The notes: generated by a model from the sequence alone, not told the origin. A DNA stretch of 57,822 nt from Pseudomonas sp. ICMP 561 (GCF_002699985.1 NZ_LKBT01000020.1:1-57822); one strand, 5' to 3'; shown: positions 15,289 through 24,479, counted from the stretch's first letter. Program-made: numbers and translations.

Positions 15289-17820
15289 ATGATTTCCCTG
15301 CCCATTGATGCTGTTTTACCCGACCTGCGCCAGGCGCTGTCCGAGCGCCATGAAGCGGTGCTCGAAGCCCCGCCCGGCGCAGGCAAAACCACGCGCGTGC
15401 CGTTGGCGTTGCTTGAGGAAACCTGGCTGGCCGGGCAAACCATTCTCATGCTCGAACCGCGCCGGTTGGCAGCACGGGCAGCGGCTGAACGACTGGCCAG
15501 TGAGCTAGGCGAAAAGGTGGGTGAAACGGTCGGCTACCGGATCCGTCTGGAAAGCAGGGTAGGGCCCAATACCCGTATTGAAGTCGTCACCGAAGGCATT
15601 CTGACCCGACGCTTACAGGATGATCCGGCGCTGGAAGGCGTGGGCTTGCTGATTTTTGACGAGTTCCACGAGCGCAGCCTGGATGCCGATCTGGCGTTGG
15701 CCCTGAGCCTGAACGGCCGCGACCTGTTTCGCGACGAGCAACCGCTGAAGATCTTGCTGATGTCGGCCACGCTGGAGGGCGAGCGGCTGTCGAGTTTGCT
15801 CGACGATGCGCCGGTGGTGCGCAGCGACGGTCGGATGTTCCCGGTGCAGATGCAGTGGGGGCGACCGTTTCAGCCCGGCGAATTCATCGAGCCGCGTGTG
15901 GTGCAGACGGTGCTGGATGCGATCAACGATGAAAGCGGCAGCCTGCTGGTGTTCTTGCCGGGGCAGGCCGAGATTCGGCGGGTCAATCAGCAACTGGCGG
16001 ATGCGCTGGGCTCGCGCTCCGACATCATGCTGTGTCCCTTGCACGGCGAGCTTGATTTGAGCGCCCAGCGTGCAGCCATTGAGCCTGCGCCCAAAGGCAT
16101 TCGCAAAGTGGTGCTGGCGACGAATATTGCCGAAACCAGCCTGACCATTGATGGCGTGCGCGTGGTGATCGACGCCGGGTTGGCGCGAGTCCCGCGTTTC
16201 GATCCGGGCAGCGGCATGACCCGCCTCGACACCCAACGCATCTCCCGTTCCAGCGCAACTCAGCGCGCGGGTCGAGCAGGGCGGCTGGAGCCGGGAGTGT
16301 GTTATCGGCTGTGGTCCGAAGCTCAACATGAACAATTGGCTGCTTACGGTGCAGCGGAAATTCTTCAGGCCGATCTCGCGGGTTTAGCCTTGCAACTGGC
16401 GCGCTGGGGCGTAACGCCGACACAGCTGGTCTGGCTCGATGTACCGCCCGCTGCGGCTTACGGCCAGGCTCAGGATTTGTTGGTCCGTCTGGGCGCGCTG
16501 ACCCGTGAGCCGGGGCAAGAGCCCAAGCTCACGTCTCATGGTCAGGCCATGGCTGAGTTGCCCGCTCACCCGCGTATCGCCCATTTGCTCCTGCGCGGTC
16601 AGGCGCTGGGCCTTGGCAGTCTGGCCTGCGACGTTGCTGCACTGCTTGGCGAGCGCGACATTTTGCGTGGTGCCGGTGCCGATCTGCACAGTCGTCTGAC
16701 GCTGCTTGATGGCAGTGAGCGCGCTGCCCGTGGCGCTCAGGGCGGCGTGCAACGGGCTAAACAACTGGCTCGCCAATATCGCGGCTATTTGCGCGGTTCT
16801 GCGTCTGAACCCGTCAGCGACCCCGACCATCCGCGCTGGCTTGGCGCGCTGCTGGCGCTGGCGTATCCCGACCGGGTTGCGCAACAACGCAAGGCGGGTG
16901 GTGCGGAATACCGGCTGGCCAATGGTCGTGCCGCCTTGTTTGCCGAAGTCGATGCGTTGATGAAGCAACCGTGGTTGGTTATCGCCGACCTTGGCAGTCG
17001 TCAGGGACAGCGCGAAGAGCGTATCTACATGGCGGCCGAGTTCGATCCTGCGTTGTTTGATTCAGTGCTGGCGGAACAAGTGGTTCAGCTCGATCAACTG
17101 GATTGGGATGAGCGCGAAGGTGTGTTCCGTGCCGAGCGGCAGCGCAAGGTGGGGGAGTTGATTCTAAGTCGTGAGCCGCTGACCGGGCTGGACGAGTCCG
17201 CCAAAGGTCAGGCTTTGCTGGCTTTGGTGCGCCGTAAAGGCCTTGAGCTGCTGCCGTGGACACCCGAACTTCGCCAATGGCAGGCACGAGTTGCTTTGCT
17301 GCGCTCGCTGGATTTAGAACAAAAAGACAGCAGCGAATGGCCGGATGTCAGTAATAACGGTTTGCTCGAACGGCTGGAAATCTGGTTGCTGCCCTATCTG
17401 GGCAAGGTGTCGCGGCTCAGCCATTTCAGCAATCTGGACCTGTCGTCGATCCTCCACAATCTGCTGCCGTGGCCACTGCCCCAGCGTCTGGATGAGCAGG
17501 CGCCACACCACTTGGGCGTTCCTTCGGGGTCATCGGTGCGGCTGGATTACAGCGAACACCCGCCAATTCTCGCAGTGCGCCTGCAAGAGCTGTTCGGTCT
17601 GGCCGATACACCACGCATCGCCAACGGGCGGCAGATCGTCAAACTGCACCTGCTGTCCCCGGCCCGCCGTCCGGTGCAGGTCACACAAGACCTGGCCAAC
17701 TTCTGGCGCAGTACGTATGCCGAAGTGAAGAAGGATTTGAAGGGGAGATACCCCAAGCACTATTGGCCGGATGACCCGCTGATTGCCGAGCCGACTGCGA
17801 GGATCAAGCCGAGGAAGTGA
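15289..17820 (+). CDS. hrpB: ATP-dependent helicase HrpB
   Basis: 843-residue DEAH-box-type RNA helicase, normal length for HrpB. Walker A is GAGKT at 30-34 (EAPPGAGKTTRVPLAL), Walker B DEFHER at 124-129, motif III MSATLEG, motif V TNIAETSLTIDGVRVVIDAG and motif VI QRAGRAGRLEPGVCYRLW, followed by the HA2 domain and the HrpB-specific C-terminal domain (QRLDEQAPHHLGVPSGSSVR and WPDDPLIAEPTAR). The precise bacterial substrate of HrpB is not well defined. The start lies just downstream of the hydrolase gene; no terminator is seen between them. Confidence 0.96.
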   Translation: MISLPIDAVLPDLRQALSERHEAVLEAPPGAGKTTRVPLALLEETWLAGQTILMLEPRRLAARAAAERLASELGEKVGETVGYRIRLESRVGPNTRIEVVTEGILTRRLQDDPALEGVGLLIFDEFHERSLDADLALALSLNGRDLFRDEQPLKILLMSATLEGERLSSLLDDAPVVRSDGRMFPVQMQWGRPFQPGEFIEPRVVQTVLDAINDESGSLLVFLPGQAEIRRVNQQLADALGSRSDIMLCPLHGELDLSAQRAAIEPAPKGIRKVVLATNIAETSLTIDGVRVVIDAGLARVPRFDPGSGMTRLDTQRISRSSATQRAGRAGRLEPGVCYRLWSEAQHEQLAAYGAAEILQADLAGLALQLARWGVTPTQLVWLDVPPAAAYGQAQDLLVRLGALTREPGQEPKLTSHGQAMAELPAHPRIAHLLLRGQALGLGSLACDVAALLGERDILRGAGADLHSRLTLLDGSERAARGAQGGVQRAKQLARQYRGYLRGSASEPVSDPDHPRWLGALLALAYPDRVAQQRKAGGAEYRLANGRAALFAEVDALMKQPWLVIADLGSRQGQREERIYMAAEFDPALFDSVLAEQVVQLDQLDWDEREGVFRAERQRKVGELILSREPLTGLDESAKGQALLALVRRKGLELLPWTPELRQWQARVALLRSLDLEQKDSSEWPDVSNNGLLERLEIWLLPYLGKVSRLSHFSNLDLSSILHNLLPWPLPQRLDEQAPHHLGVPSGSSVRLDYSEHPPILAVRLQELFGLADTPRIANGRQIVKLHLLSPARRPVQVTQDLANFWRSTYAEVKKDLKGRYPKHYWPDDPLIAEPTARIKPRK

Positions 17821-17840
17821 GCCTGTTCGCACGCCGCCCC

Positions 17841-17930
17841 GTAGGACCGGCTTTAGCCGGGAGGGCGTCATTCCTTACGAAGAGAATGTGTCGGGTCTAC
17901 TGGCCTTCTCCCGGCTAAAGCCAGTCCTAC
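17841..17930. repeat. Paired inverted REP, GGCTTTAGCC family
   Basis: GTAGGACCGGCTTTAGCCGG at 17841 and its inverse ending at 17930, 20 bases past the hrpB stop. A further lone arm of another type (TAGGAGCGGCTTTAGCCGCG) follows at 17948-17967. Confidence 0.9.
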
Positions 17931-17967
17931 GGTGGAGTGGTGTTCTTAGGAGCGGCTTTAGCCGCGC

Positions 17968-18030
17968 GAACTCAGGGCAATACCGGCAACGAAAACCGCC
18001 CGATCACTCTGGAAGCTCGCGGTTAGGAGA
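17968..18030 (-). pseudogene. Duplicated 3' remnant of the EEP-family gene
   Basis: Bases 17968-18008 match 18759-18799, the end of the neighbouring EEP-family gene, at 38 of 41 positions in the same orientation. On the minus strand the piece still reads VIGRFSLPVLP-stop against VIGRFLLPVLP-stop in the intact gene. Weaker similarity (ATCTCC..AA) continues to about 18030, where the frame is broken by TAA. It therefore looks like a leftover gene end, not chance similarity, and together with the intact end it flanks the orphan gene at 18036-18455. Confidence 0.8.
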
Positions 18031-18035
18031 TGAAC

Positions 18036-18455
18036 TCAATAGGACGGAGTTAAAGCACCGACCGTTCCAGAAACAACATCAAACGAAAATCTGTAATCCA
18101 GATTATTGATGTTTACAAAGAAGCACAGTTGCCCGGACACATAATAGACATCAGAAAAAATTCCTTGGCCGACTACGGTTTTTGCAGCCGCGCGGACATC
18201 CCACATCAGGTCGCCGTCAGGCTTGATAATCAAGGCTTCATTTTCTTTGATATCAAAGGGAGCAATCACAACCGCTATGCCAGTAGCGTCCACTAATAAT
18301 TCGGGAATCAGTTTCTGGGGGTTTTCGATTCTGTGAGAACACCCAAGAAAAGACCATGCGACTCCGGTAGGCAACAGCTCCCAGACACTTAGCCCATGAA
18401 GGTTGGCGCCATGATCATGCGATCCAAGAATCGAATAATTTTCAATAACGCTCAT
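18036..18455 (-). CDS. Orphan hypothetical protein
   Basis: 139-residue soluble protein (MSVIENYSILGSHDHGANLH...), no signal peptide or membrane helix, mixed beta-rich composition, AT-richer codon use than its neighbours. No family was recognised. The C-terminal half reads like a small beta domain (FSDVYYVSGQLCFFVNINNL, DYRFSFDVVSGTVGALTPSY). Small, AT-rich, isolated genes of this kind are often mobile accessory genes such as immunity proteins, but no toxin gene is nearby and this is only a guess. It lies between two copies of the 3' end of the EEP gene, indicating insertion by recombination. Confidence 0.6.
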   Translation of the reverse strand: MSVIENYSILGSHDHGANLHGLSVWELLPTGVAWSFLGCSHRIENPQKLIPELLVDATGIAVVIAPFDIKENEALIIKPDGDLMWDVRAAAKTVVGQGIFSDVYYVSGQLCFFVNINNLDYRFSFDVVSGTVGALTPSY

Positions 18456-18762
18456 TTACACCCCACTTGAACCTGATCACCTTCATGTATATGCCGTTTT
18501 TGCACGTGTCATATATCAGGCCTGAACTCTGGAATCACAGCCAGATGATTCGGAAAATAACGAACTGGCTGCGCGGATCAAACCGACTAAGTGAAGGGGC
18601 TGACCCTGCATACATGGCGCCGCACTTTTCGCGGCAAATCCGTGATCTGTAGGAGCGAGGCTTGCCCGCGAATCAGTCGACGAGGTAAGTCAGGTGTACC
18701 GCGTTATCGTTCTTCGCGGGCAAGCCTCGCTCCCACCTATTCCTGTTCCAGTTCGCAGGAAC
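18456..18762. other. Right part of the inserted segment, with REP
   Basis: About 300 bases between the orphan gene and the EEP gene end. The first 190 bases are AT-richer and carry no recognisable gene; they should contain the orphan gene's promoter. The rest is the REP pair at 18649-18736. Confidence 0.4.
18649..18736. repeat. Paired inverted REP, GAGGCTTGCCCGCGA type
   Basis: GTAGGAGCGAGGCTTGCCCG at 18649 pairs with the inverse ending GCTCCCAC at 18736. The outer ends differ (GTAGGAG against GTGGGAG), so the pair mixes two head variants. Confidence 0.9.
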
Positions 18763-19851
18763 TCAGGGCAACACCGGCAACAAAAACCGCCCAATCACTG
18801 GCAAATGATTGGAGATCAGCAGCGTATCTTCCTGGCGCACAGCCGCCCCCACACGTTTGAGTCGCGGGCTGAAAAACAGGTAATCCACGGTGCGGTCAGG
18901 GCCACTGACGCGCGGATCATTGGGAAAGTGCGTTAGCCATTTCGAGCGATCAATGCCGCCGACTTCAACGTTGTTCGGGATCATCGGGTATTTGTCCCAC
19001 AGCACATGTAACTTGCTGTCTGGCTGATACAACGAGCGCTGTTCGGCAGGCAGACGTTGATACTGACCGAGCGGCAGCAGGTTGAAATCCCCGCCGATCA
19101 GCCAGGGCGTGCCAGTGGCTTCGAATTTGTCGAGCAGCTTGCTGGTCGCCTGCACCTGACGCTGCATGGCGTCGTCGCCTTCAATGAATGTGTCCAGATG
19201 GGTGTTGATCACAGCCAGATGACCGCCGTCGCGCAGGGGCAGGTAACTGACCAGCAATGCGGGTTTGCGCTGGAACTGTCGACTGATCAGGTTGGCGTCG
19301 CGAATCGGTAGCTGAATGCGTTCGGCCCGGTCGATTTCGAATCGGCTCAGGGTCGCGAGTTTCATGCCGACGCTGCCTGCGATGTGCCGATTCGGGACGA
19401 AATCGGCTTTCCAGTAAAACGCCTCGGAGCTGCAGGGATACAGGTCGGTGACGCGCTCTTGCAGCAGCGCCAGTTGATCGTCGTAATCGGTGTTCTTCGC
19501 GCCGTCGTTCACTTCCTGCAACAGGACGATGTCCGGCTGTTCGTCGCGAATCACCCGGGCGACTTCATCAAGGTTGAAGGCGACATCTTCCGGCGTTGGC
19601 CGCTCGTCCTGACCGCTGCCATCAGTCACGTCATACCAGAACACGTAACGCTTGCCCGCCAGATACTGGATGTTCCAGGTCATCACCTTGAGCGCTTGCC
19701 CGGGTATCAAACGCGGTGCTTTATCAGCAGGACTGCAGCTGACAGGCAGTTCTTCGCGGGGTACAGGGCGCCAGGTCAGGGTGTAGACCAGCCCCAGCAG
19801 CACGCCGGCCAGCAATACAAGAATCAGCATGAAACGGATCAAGCGGCTCAT
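18763..19851 (-). CDS. Membrane-anchored endonuclease/exonuclease/phosphatase-family protein
   Basis: 362 residues. An N-terminal membrane helix (about 5-28, FMLILVLLAGVLLGLVYTLT) anchors a periplasm-facing EEP (DNase I-like) domain. Metal and catalytic motifs are present: MTWNIQYLAG (Asn), LLQEVNDG (Glu), INTHLDTFIEGDD, LIGGDFNLLP (Asp, Asn) and the final SNHLPVIG His. The substrate could be nucleic acid, phospholipid or phosphoinositide-like; the family does not decide. The last 41 bases are duplicated at 17968. Confidence 0.9.
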   Translation of the reverse strand: MSRLIRFMLILVLLAGVLLGLVYTLTWRPVPREELPVSCSPADKAPRLIPGQALKVMTWNIQYLAGKRYVFWYDVTDGSGQDERPTPEDVAFNLDEVARVIRDEQPDIVLLQEVNDGAKNTDYDDQLALLQERVTDLYPCSSEAFYWKADFVPNRHIAGSVGMKLATLSRFEIDRAERIQLPIRDANLISRQFQRKPALLVSYLPLRDGGHLAVINTHLDTFIEGDDAMQRQVQATSKLLDKFEATGTPWLIGGDFNLLPLGQYQRLPAEQRSLYQPDSKLHVLWDKYPMIPNNVEVGGIDRSKWLTHFPNDPRVSGPDRTVDYLFFSPRLKRVGAAVRQEDTLLISNHLPVIGRFLLPVLP

Positions 19852-19965
19852 CGGCTCGGCTTAGAACGCGTTGCGTTCAGTCAGAAGGTCGCGTTGCAGG
19901 GTTTCGAAAAAAGTGCAAACCCGAGCATAGCCCGACTGGAACATGATTGGCAGCCTTCGTCTCGT

Positions 19966-20643
19966 TTACTCCAGCTCTTCGGGTTGTTCAGGCGGTTCGT
20001 TGAGTAGCATGAACAGGCGAAACATCACCACGCTGGTGAACAGTTGCAGGAAGCTGCTGACGACGTTGATCAGCAAAACGGCGGCCTCATTTGGTTTCTC
20101 CGGGAGCAGGATATAAGCGCTTCCTTCAAGCAGCGACAGGGGAATATAGATGCACAGCACGCAGGTCAGGATACGCACGAAGTGACCCTGGCTCATCTCG
20201 AAGCTTGCGCGCATCGCCATCAGCGGCGTCAGGCCGCGCAGTACCAGCAGGTATTCCGAGAACACCAGTCTGACCATCACCCAGATACCGGGAAGGATAA
20301 ACAGCGACAGACCGAACAGGATCAGTAGCGTGCTCAGCGCCGAGAGCACGGCGAAGGTCGGCCACATGCGTAATGCCATGGCGAGCAGATCAAGCGTTCC
20401 AGGCTGGTCACCACCACGGGTGCGTGCATCCAGAAACAGGATCAGGGCACAGGTGTAGAGCGGGTAGAACAACACACCGATCAGTAACTCGTAAGTCGAT
20501 GAAGTGTTGGCCGCCAGCGAACTGCTCAGCACCTGCTTGGCCAGCGCCTCGACGATGACCAGCGGTAGACACAGCACCAGGATGCTCGTCAGGTTGCGCC
20601 GGAAAAAGTACAGGGAGTCGGTAAGAATGGTCAGCGGGTTCAT
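19966..20643 (-). CDS. YciC-like (UPF0259) membrane protein
   Basis: 225-residue polytopic inner-membrane protein with about six hydrophobic helices and the family N-terminus MNPLTILTDSLYFFRRNLTS; ATG at 20643 is chosen on that basis rather than the longer frame to 20676. YciC-family proteins have no firmly assigned function. The C-terminus is acidic (PPEQPEELE). It follows no gene closely: 114 bases separate it from the EEP gene. Confidence 0.85.
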   Translation of the reverse strand: MNPLTILTDSLYFFRRNLTSILVLCLPLVIVEALAKQVLSSSLAANTSSTYELLIGVLFYPLYTCALILFLDARTRGGDQPGTLDLLAMALRMWPTFAVLSALSTLLILFGLSLFILPGIWVMVRLVFSEYLLVLRGLTPLMAMRASFEMSQGHFVRILTCVLCIYIPLSLLEGSAYILLPEKPNEAAVLLINVVSSFLQLFTSVVMFRLFMLLNEPPEQPEELE

Positions 20644-20822
20644 TAGGATCGGGTCACAGAAAAAGCAGTCGGTCACTTTAGCTGGCTAACCAGGCACCGG
20701 CCAGAGCCTTCTTAACATTTACGACAGTCTATTGAAACGCCCTGGATTAGCCCCATTACCTTGCTTACGCGTTGGCTATTCGGCCAGGCGAAGATTTTTA
20801 ACGGCAATCTAACGAGGTCGCC

Positions 20823-21587
20823 ATGAACAGCGAAGAGCAAACCCTGATCGATGGTCTTTTCAGCAAACTGAAAAGTGCCGAAACCGGTTCAGCCCCCCGT
20901 GACGTCGAGGCTGAGGCCAGGATCAAGGAGCATCTCAACCAGCAGCCCGCCGCGCCTTATTACATGGCGCAGGCGATTCTGGTGCAGGAAGCGGCAGTGA
21001 ATCAGCTCAACCAGCAGGTCAAAGAGCGCGACGAGCAAATCCAGCGTTTGCAGGCTGAACTTCAGCAGGCGAAGGCTCAGGGCTCTTCGGCTCCGGCGCA
21101 GGGCGGTGGTGGGTTTCTGTCGAGCATCTTCGGTGGCGGAGGCAACCGTCCGCAGTCTCAGCCGCAGCAGTCCTTCTCCCAGCCGCCAGCCTCGTCCGGT
21201 GGTGGCTGGCGCGACGGTGGTCCTTCCAGCCCGCCGCCTTATAACGCTCCGCAAGGTAATCAGGGTAACTACGCCGCTCCGCAACAGCAGGCTCCACGCG
21301 GTGGTGGTTTTCTCGGTGGCGCGTTGCAAACCGCAGCGGGCGTCGCCGGTGGTGTAATGCTCGCGCAAGGTCTGAGCAGCATGTTCGGCAGTCACAATCA
21401 GCCTGAAGAAGTTGTCGAAGTCATCAAAGAAGAGCCTGCTCAGGTTGCTGATCATAGCCCTCAGGATTCCGGTGGCGGCTGGAACGATAACCAAGAGAGT
21501 GTGACCAGCAACGATTCATACGGCAGCGATCAAGGCGGCTGGGATGACGGCGGTTTTGATGGCGGGGATGATGATTCGTTTGTTTGA
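20823..21587 (+). CDS. DUF2076 domain protein
   Basis: 254 residues. N-terminal helical DUF2076 region (EEQTLIDGLFSKLKSAE, PYYMAQAILVQEAAVNQLNQ) ending in a coiled-coil stretch (about 57-90, QQVKERDEQIQRLQAELQQA). A Gly/Ser/Pro/Gln-rich linker follows, then a short hydrophobic segment with GGFLGGALQTAAGVAGGVML (about 160-182) and an acidic Asp/Gly-rich tail (WDDGGFDGGDDDSF). Function unknown; possible periplasmic ligand-binding or envelope-associated protein. Preceded by AACGAGGTCGCC, a usable ribosome-binding site. Confidence 0.85.
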   Translation: MNSEEQTLIDGLFSKLKSAETGSAPRDVEAEARIKEHLNQQPAAPYYMAQAILVQEAAVNQLNQQVKERDEQIQRLQAELQQAKAQGSSAPAQGGGGFLSSIFGGGGNRPQSQPQQSFSQPPASSGGGWRDGGPSSPPPYNAPQGNQGNYAAPQQQAPRGGGFLGGALQTAAGVAGGVMLAQGLSSMFGSHNQPEEVVEVIKEEPAQVADHSPQDSGGGWNDNQESVTSNDSYGSDQGGWDDGGFDGGDDDSFV

Positions 21588-21609
21588 GTGTTGAGCCGCA
21601 CTGAAATCT

Positions 21610-21698
21610 GTAGGACCGGCTTCAGCCGGGAGTTGGCCGGTACTTCACAGAATCTGCGTTGTTACCTACATCGCCCTCCCGGCTAAAGCCGGTCCTAC
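21610..21698. repeat. Paired inverted REP, GGCTTTAGCC family
   Basis: GTAGGACCGGCTTCAGCCGG at 21610 (one C for T) and the inverse ending in GGTCCTAC at 21698. It lies 22 bases after the DUF2076 stop codon. Confidence 0.92.
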
Positions 21699-21788
21699 GG
21701 AGCTGTTAGCTCTGGCATACTAAGCGCCGATTCAACTTCTGAATCGGCGTTGTCGTTTGGCTGCGCTGCTGCGTCATGAGGATTACCG

Positions 21789-22265
21789 GTGAAGAAAATC
21801 GCTGTGTTCGCCGATGTACAGAACCTCTATTACACGGTCCGGCAGGCCCATGGTTGTCATTTCAACTATGCGGCGTTGTGGGCGGATATCAGCAAGCGTG
21901 GGGAAATTGTTGAGGCTTACGCCTATGCCATCGACCGTGGCGACAGCAAACAGCAGCAATTCCAGCAAATCCTCCGCAACCTCGGCTTTACCGTCAAACT
22001 CAAGCCCTACATCCAGCGCAGCGATGGTTCGGCCAAAGGTGACTGGGACGTGGGCATCACCATCGATATCATGGACGTCGCGCCACAGGTCGACGAAGTG
22101 GTGCTGGCTTCCGGCGATGGCGATTTCGATTTGTTGCTTGAGCGCATCATCAGCAAACATGGCGTCGAAGCGGTTGCCTATGGCGTGCCGGGGCTGACCG
22201 CCAACTCGCTGATTCGCGCCGCCACTCGTTACGTGCCCATCGAAGGCGCGTTGCTTTTACGTTGA
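21789..22265 (+). CDS. NYN-domain (LabA/DUF88-like) protein
   Basis: 158-residue PIN-like NYN protein, a fold associated with RNA cleavage. Acidic metal-site residues are seen in FADVQNLYYT (near residue 9), KGDWDVGITIDIMD and ASGDGDFDLLLERI. It begins with GTG at 21789; MKKIAVFADVQNL is the usual start. It lies 19 bases upstream of a DnaQ-like exonuclease gene, so a two-gene operon of probable nucleases is likely. Substrate unknown. Confidence 0.9.
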   Translation: MKKIAVFADVQNLYYTVRQAHGCHFNYAALWADISKRGEIVEAYAYAIDRGDSKQQQFQQILRNLGFTVKLKPYIQRSDGSAKGDWDVGITIDIMDVAPQVDEVVLASGDGDFDLLLERIISKHGVEAVAYGVPGLTANSLIRAATRYVPIEGALLLR

Positions 22266-22284
22266 TTTTTCAAAGGTTCATCAA

Positions 22285-22899
22285 GTGTTGGAACAAGTAG
22301 CGGTCATCGACTTTGAAACCACTGGTATTTCTCCCAGCCAGGGCTGCCGTGCCACGGAGATTGCTGTGGTGATCATGGAGCAGGGGCGCATCGTTGATCG
22401 TTTTCAAAGCCTGATGAACGCCGGTGTGCGAATTCCAGGCTTCATTGAGTCGCTGACCGGTATCAGCAACAGCATGATTCGTACCGCGCCGTCGGCCGAG
22501 CGGGTCATGAGTGACGTGGCTGATTTTGTGGGCACGATACCGCTGGTGGCGCATAACGCCTCGTTCGACCAGAAGTTCTGGGACTACGAGCTGTCACGCA
22601 TCGAGCGCAGCCGCCAACAAAGCTTTGCCTGCTCATTGCTGTTGGCGCGACGCCTGATGCCGACTGCTCCCAATCACAAGCTTGGCACCCTGACCAGCTA
22701 TGCACGCCTGCCCAACACCGGCAAGGCTCACCGAGCCATGGCCGACGCCGAAATGGCCGCCAACCTCACCGCGTATCTGACCAATGAACTGCGCCACACC
22801 CATGGCCTTTCTGCGATCTCCCACCAATTGCTCTGCACGCTGCAAAAAGTGCCCGCAGCGAAAATCAGCGACGCCATCAAACGCCAGCGCGGATTTTAA
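22285..22899 (+). CDS. DnaQ-like 3'-5' exonuclease
   Basis: 204-residue DEDDh exonuclease. Exo I motif DFETTGI (Asp9, Glu11), Exo II in AHNASFDQKFWDYEL, and Exo III with His149 and Asp154 in HRAMADAEMAANL. It resembles DNA polymerase III epsilon but lacks the long C-terminal polymerase-binding tail, so it is a stand-alone nuclease rather than the replicative proofreader. GTG start; the spacing of 19 bases from the NYN gene suggests joint expression. Confidence 0.92.
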   Translation: MLEQVAVIDFETTGISPSQGCRATEIAVVIMEQGRIVDRFQSLMNAGVRIPGFIESLTGISNSMIRTAPSAERVMSDVADFVGTIPLVAHNASFDQKFWDYELSRIERSRQQSFACSLLLARRLMPTAPNHKLGTLTSYARLPNTGKAHRAMADAEMAANLTAYLTNELRHTHGLSAISHQLLCTLQKVPAAKISDAIKRQRGF

Positions 22900-23040
22900 A
22901 GGCGTCTTCTATTGCCTTGTTGCCAGTATCTACAGCAGATTGACCCGGGCTAATGGCGAAAGCCGCAGGCGGTGCGGGCCGGAATAGTCCGGACAGGGTA
23001 AACTGCGCGCCATCTCGCGTGATTTATCTACGGTATTCAA

Positions 23041-24375
23041 ATGACATTCGCCACACTCGGCCTGATCGAACCCCTGCTGCGCGCTCTTGAAACGCTCGGC
23101 TACCAGACTCCGACGCCTGTTCAGGCGCAGGCGATTCCACCGGTCCTGGCCGGGCGTGACCTGATGGCCGCCGCCCAGACCGGTACTGGCAAAACTGCCG
23201 GCTTCGCCTTGCCATTGCTGCAACGCCTGACCATGGAAGGCCCGAAAGTCACTCCCAACTCGGTGCGTGCGCTGGTGCTGGTGCCGACCCGTGAGTTGGC
23301 CGAGCAGGTCCACGAGAATATTCGTCAGTACGCTGAACACCTTCCGCTGAGCACCTATGCGGTCTACGGCGGAGTGAGCATCAACCCGCAGATGATGAAA
23401 CTGCGCAAGGGCGTCGATGTGCTGGTCGCTACTCCAGGCCGCTTGCTCGACCTCTACCGCCAGAACGCGGTGAAGTTCTCCCAGTTGCAGACCCTGATCC
23501 TCGACGAGGCGGATCGCATGCTTGATCTGGGCTTCTCCGAGGAACTGCGCGACATCTACAAGGCGCTTCCAAAAAAACGTCAGACCCTGCTGTTCTCTGC
23601 GACCTTCTCCGACGCCATCCGCCAGTTGGCCGGGCAGATGCTCGACGACCCACTGACCATTGAGGTCAGCCCGCGCAATGTGGCGGCGTCTTCGGTCAAA
23701 CAGTGGGTAGTGACGGTCGACAAGAAGCGCAAACCCGAGTTGTTCATCCATCTGCTGAAAAAACTGCGCTGGTCTCAGGTTCTGGTGTTCGCCAAGACGC
23801 GCGTTGGCGTTGATCAACTGGTGGATCGTTTGCAGGGATTGGGCATCAGTTCTGACGGTATCCACGGCGACAAGCCACAAGCTACACGTCAGCGGGCGCT
23901 GGATCGTTTCAAGGCCAGCGAAGTACAGATTCTGGTGGCGACCGACGTTGCTGCGCGCGGCTTGGATATCGATGATTTGCCGACAGTGGTCAACTTCGAC
24001 CTGCCGATCGTTGCCGAGGACTACATTCACCGCATTGGTCGCACCGGCCGCGCGGGCCTGACGGGCGAGGCCATTTCGCTGGTATGCGCTGACGAAGTGG
24101 AATTGCTGTCAGCCATTGAAACCCTGACCCGTCAGACGTTGCGTCGTGAAGAAGAACCGGATTTCGCACCGGAACACCGCGTGCCAACCACCGATGCCAG
24201 CGGCCAGATCCTGAAGAAACCGAAAAAACCGAAGAAACCCAAAACCTCCGGTGGCGGCAAACGTAACCTGGGCAAATGGATCGACAGTGGCGACGCCGCG
24301 CCGGAAGCGCCGTCGGCCAAGCCCGTGCGTAAAGTCCCGGTGTTCAACACAGGGCCGCGCAAGAAGAAGCCTTGA
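23041..24375 (+). CDS. rhlE: DEAD-box RNA helicase RhlE
   Basis: 444 residues with all helicase motifs: Q motif (TFATLGLIEPLLRALETLGY...TPTPVQAQAIP), AQTGTGKT, PTRELAEQ, TPGRLLD, DEAD (LDEADRMLDLGFSEE), SAT, ARGLDIDDLPTVVNFDLP and HRIGRTGRAG. The C-terminal tail (about 390-444) is rich in Lys and Pro (KKPKKPKKPKTSGGGKRN), as in RhlE proteins, and should bind RNA nonspecifically. RhlE acts in ribosome maturation and RNA decay. A REP pair follows directly. Confidence 0.95.
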   Translation: MTFATLGLIEPLLRALETLGYQTPTPVQAQAIPPVLAGRDLMAAAQTGTGKTAGFALPLLQRLTMEGPKVTPNSVRALVLVPTRELAEQVHENIRQYAEHLPLSTYAVYGGVSINPQMMKLRKGVDVLVATPGRLLDLYRQNAVKFSQLQTLILDEADRMLDLGFSEELRDIYKALPKKRQTLLFSATFSDAIRQLAGQMLDDPLTIEVSPRNVAASSVKQWVVTVDKKRKPELFIHLLKKLRWSQVLVFAKTRVGVDQLVDRLQGLGISSDGIHGDKPQATRQRALDRFKASEVQILVATDVAARGLDIDDLPTVVNFDLPIVAEDYIHRIGRTGRAGLTGEAISLVCADEVELLSAIETLTRQTLRREEEPDFAPEHRVPTTDASGQILKKPKKPKKPKTSGGGKRNLGKWIDSGDAAPEAPSAKPVRKVPVFNTGPRKKKP

Positions 24376-24387
24376 TGTAAGTTTTCC

Positions 24388-24479
24388 CTGTTGGAGCGAG
24401 GCTTGCCCGCGAAGAAGACGACGCGATATGTCAGACACACCGTGTCATCGTTCTTCGCGGGCAAGCCTCGCTCCAACAG
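24388..24479. repeat. Paired inverted REP, GAGGCTTGCCCGCGA type
   Basis: CTGTTGGAGCGAGGCTTGCC at 24388 and the inverse ending in GCTCCAACAG at 24479. The head here is TGTTGGAG rather than TGTGGGAG, and both arms carry the same change, so the symmetry has been kept. It lies between convergent rhlE and the MaoC gene. Confidence 0.93.
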
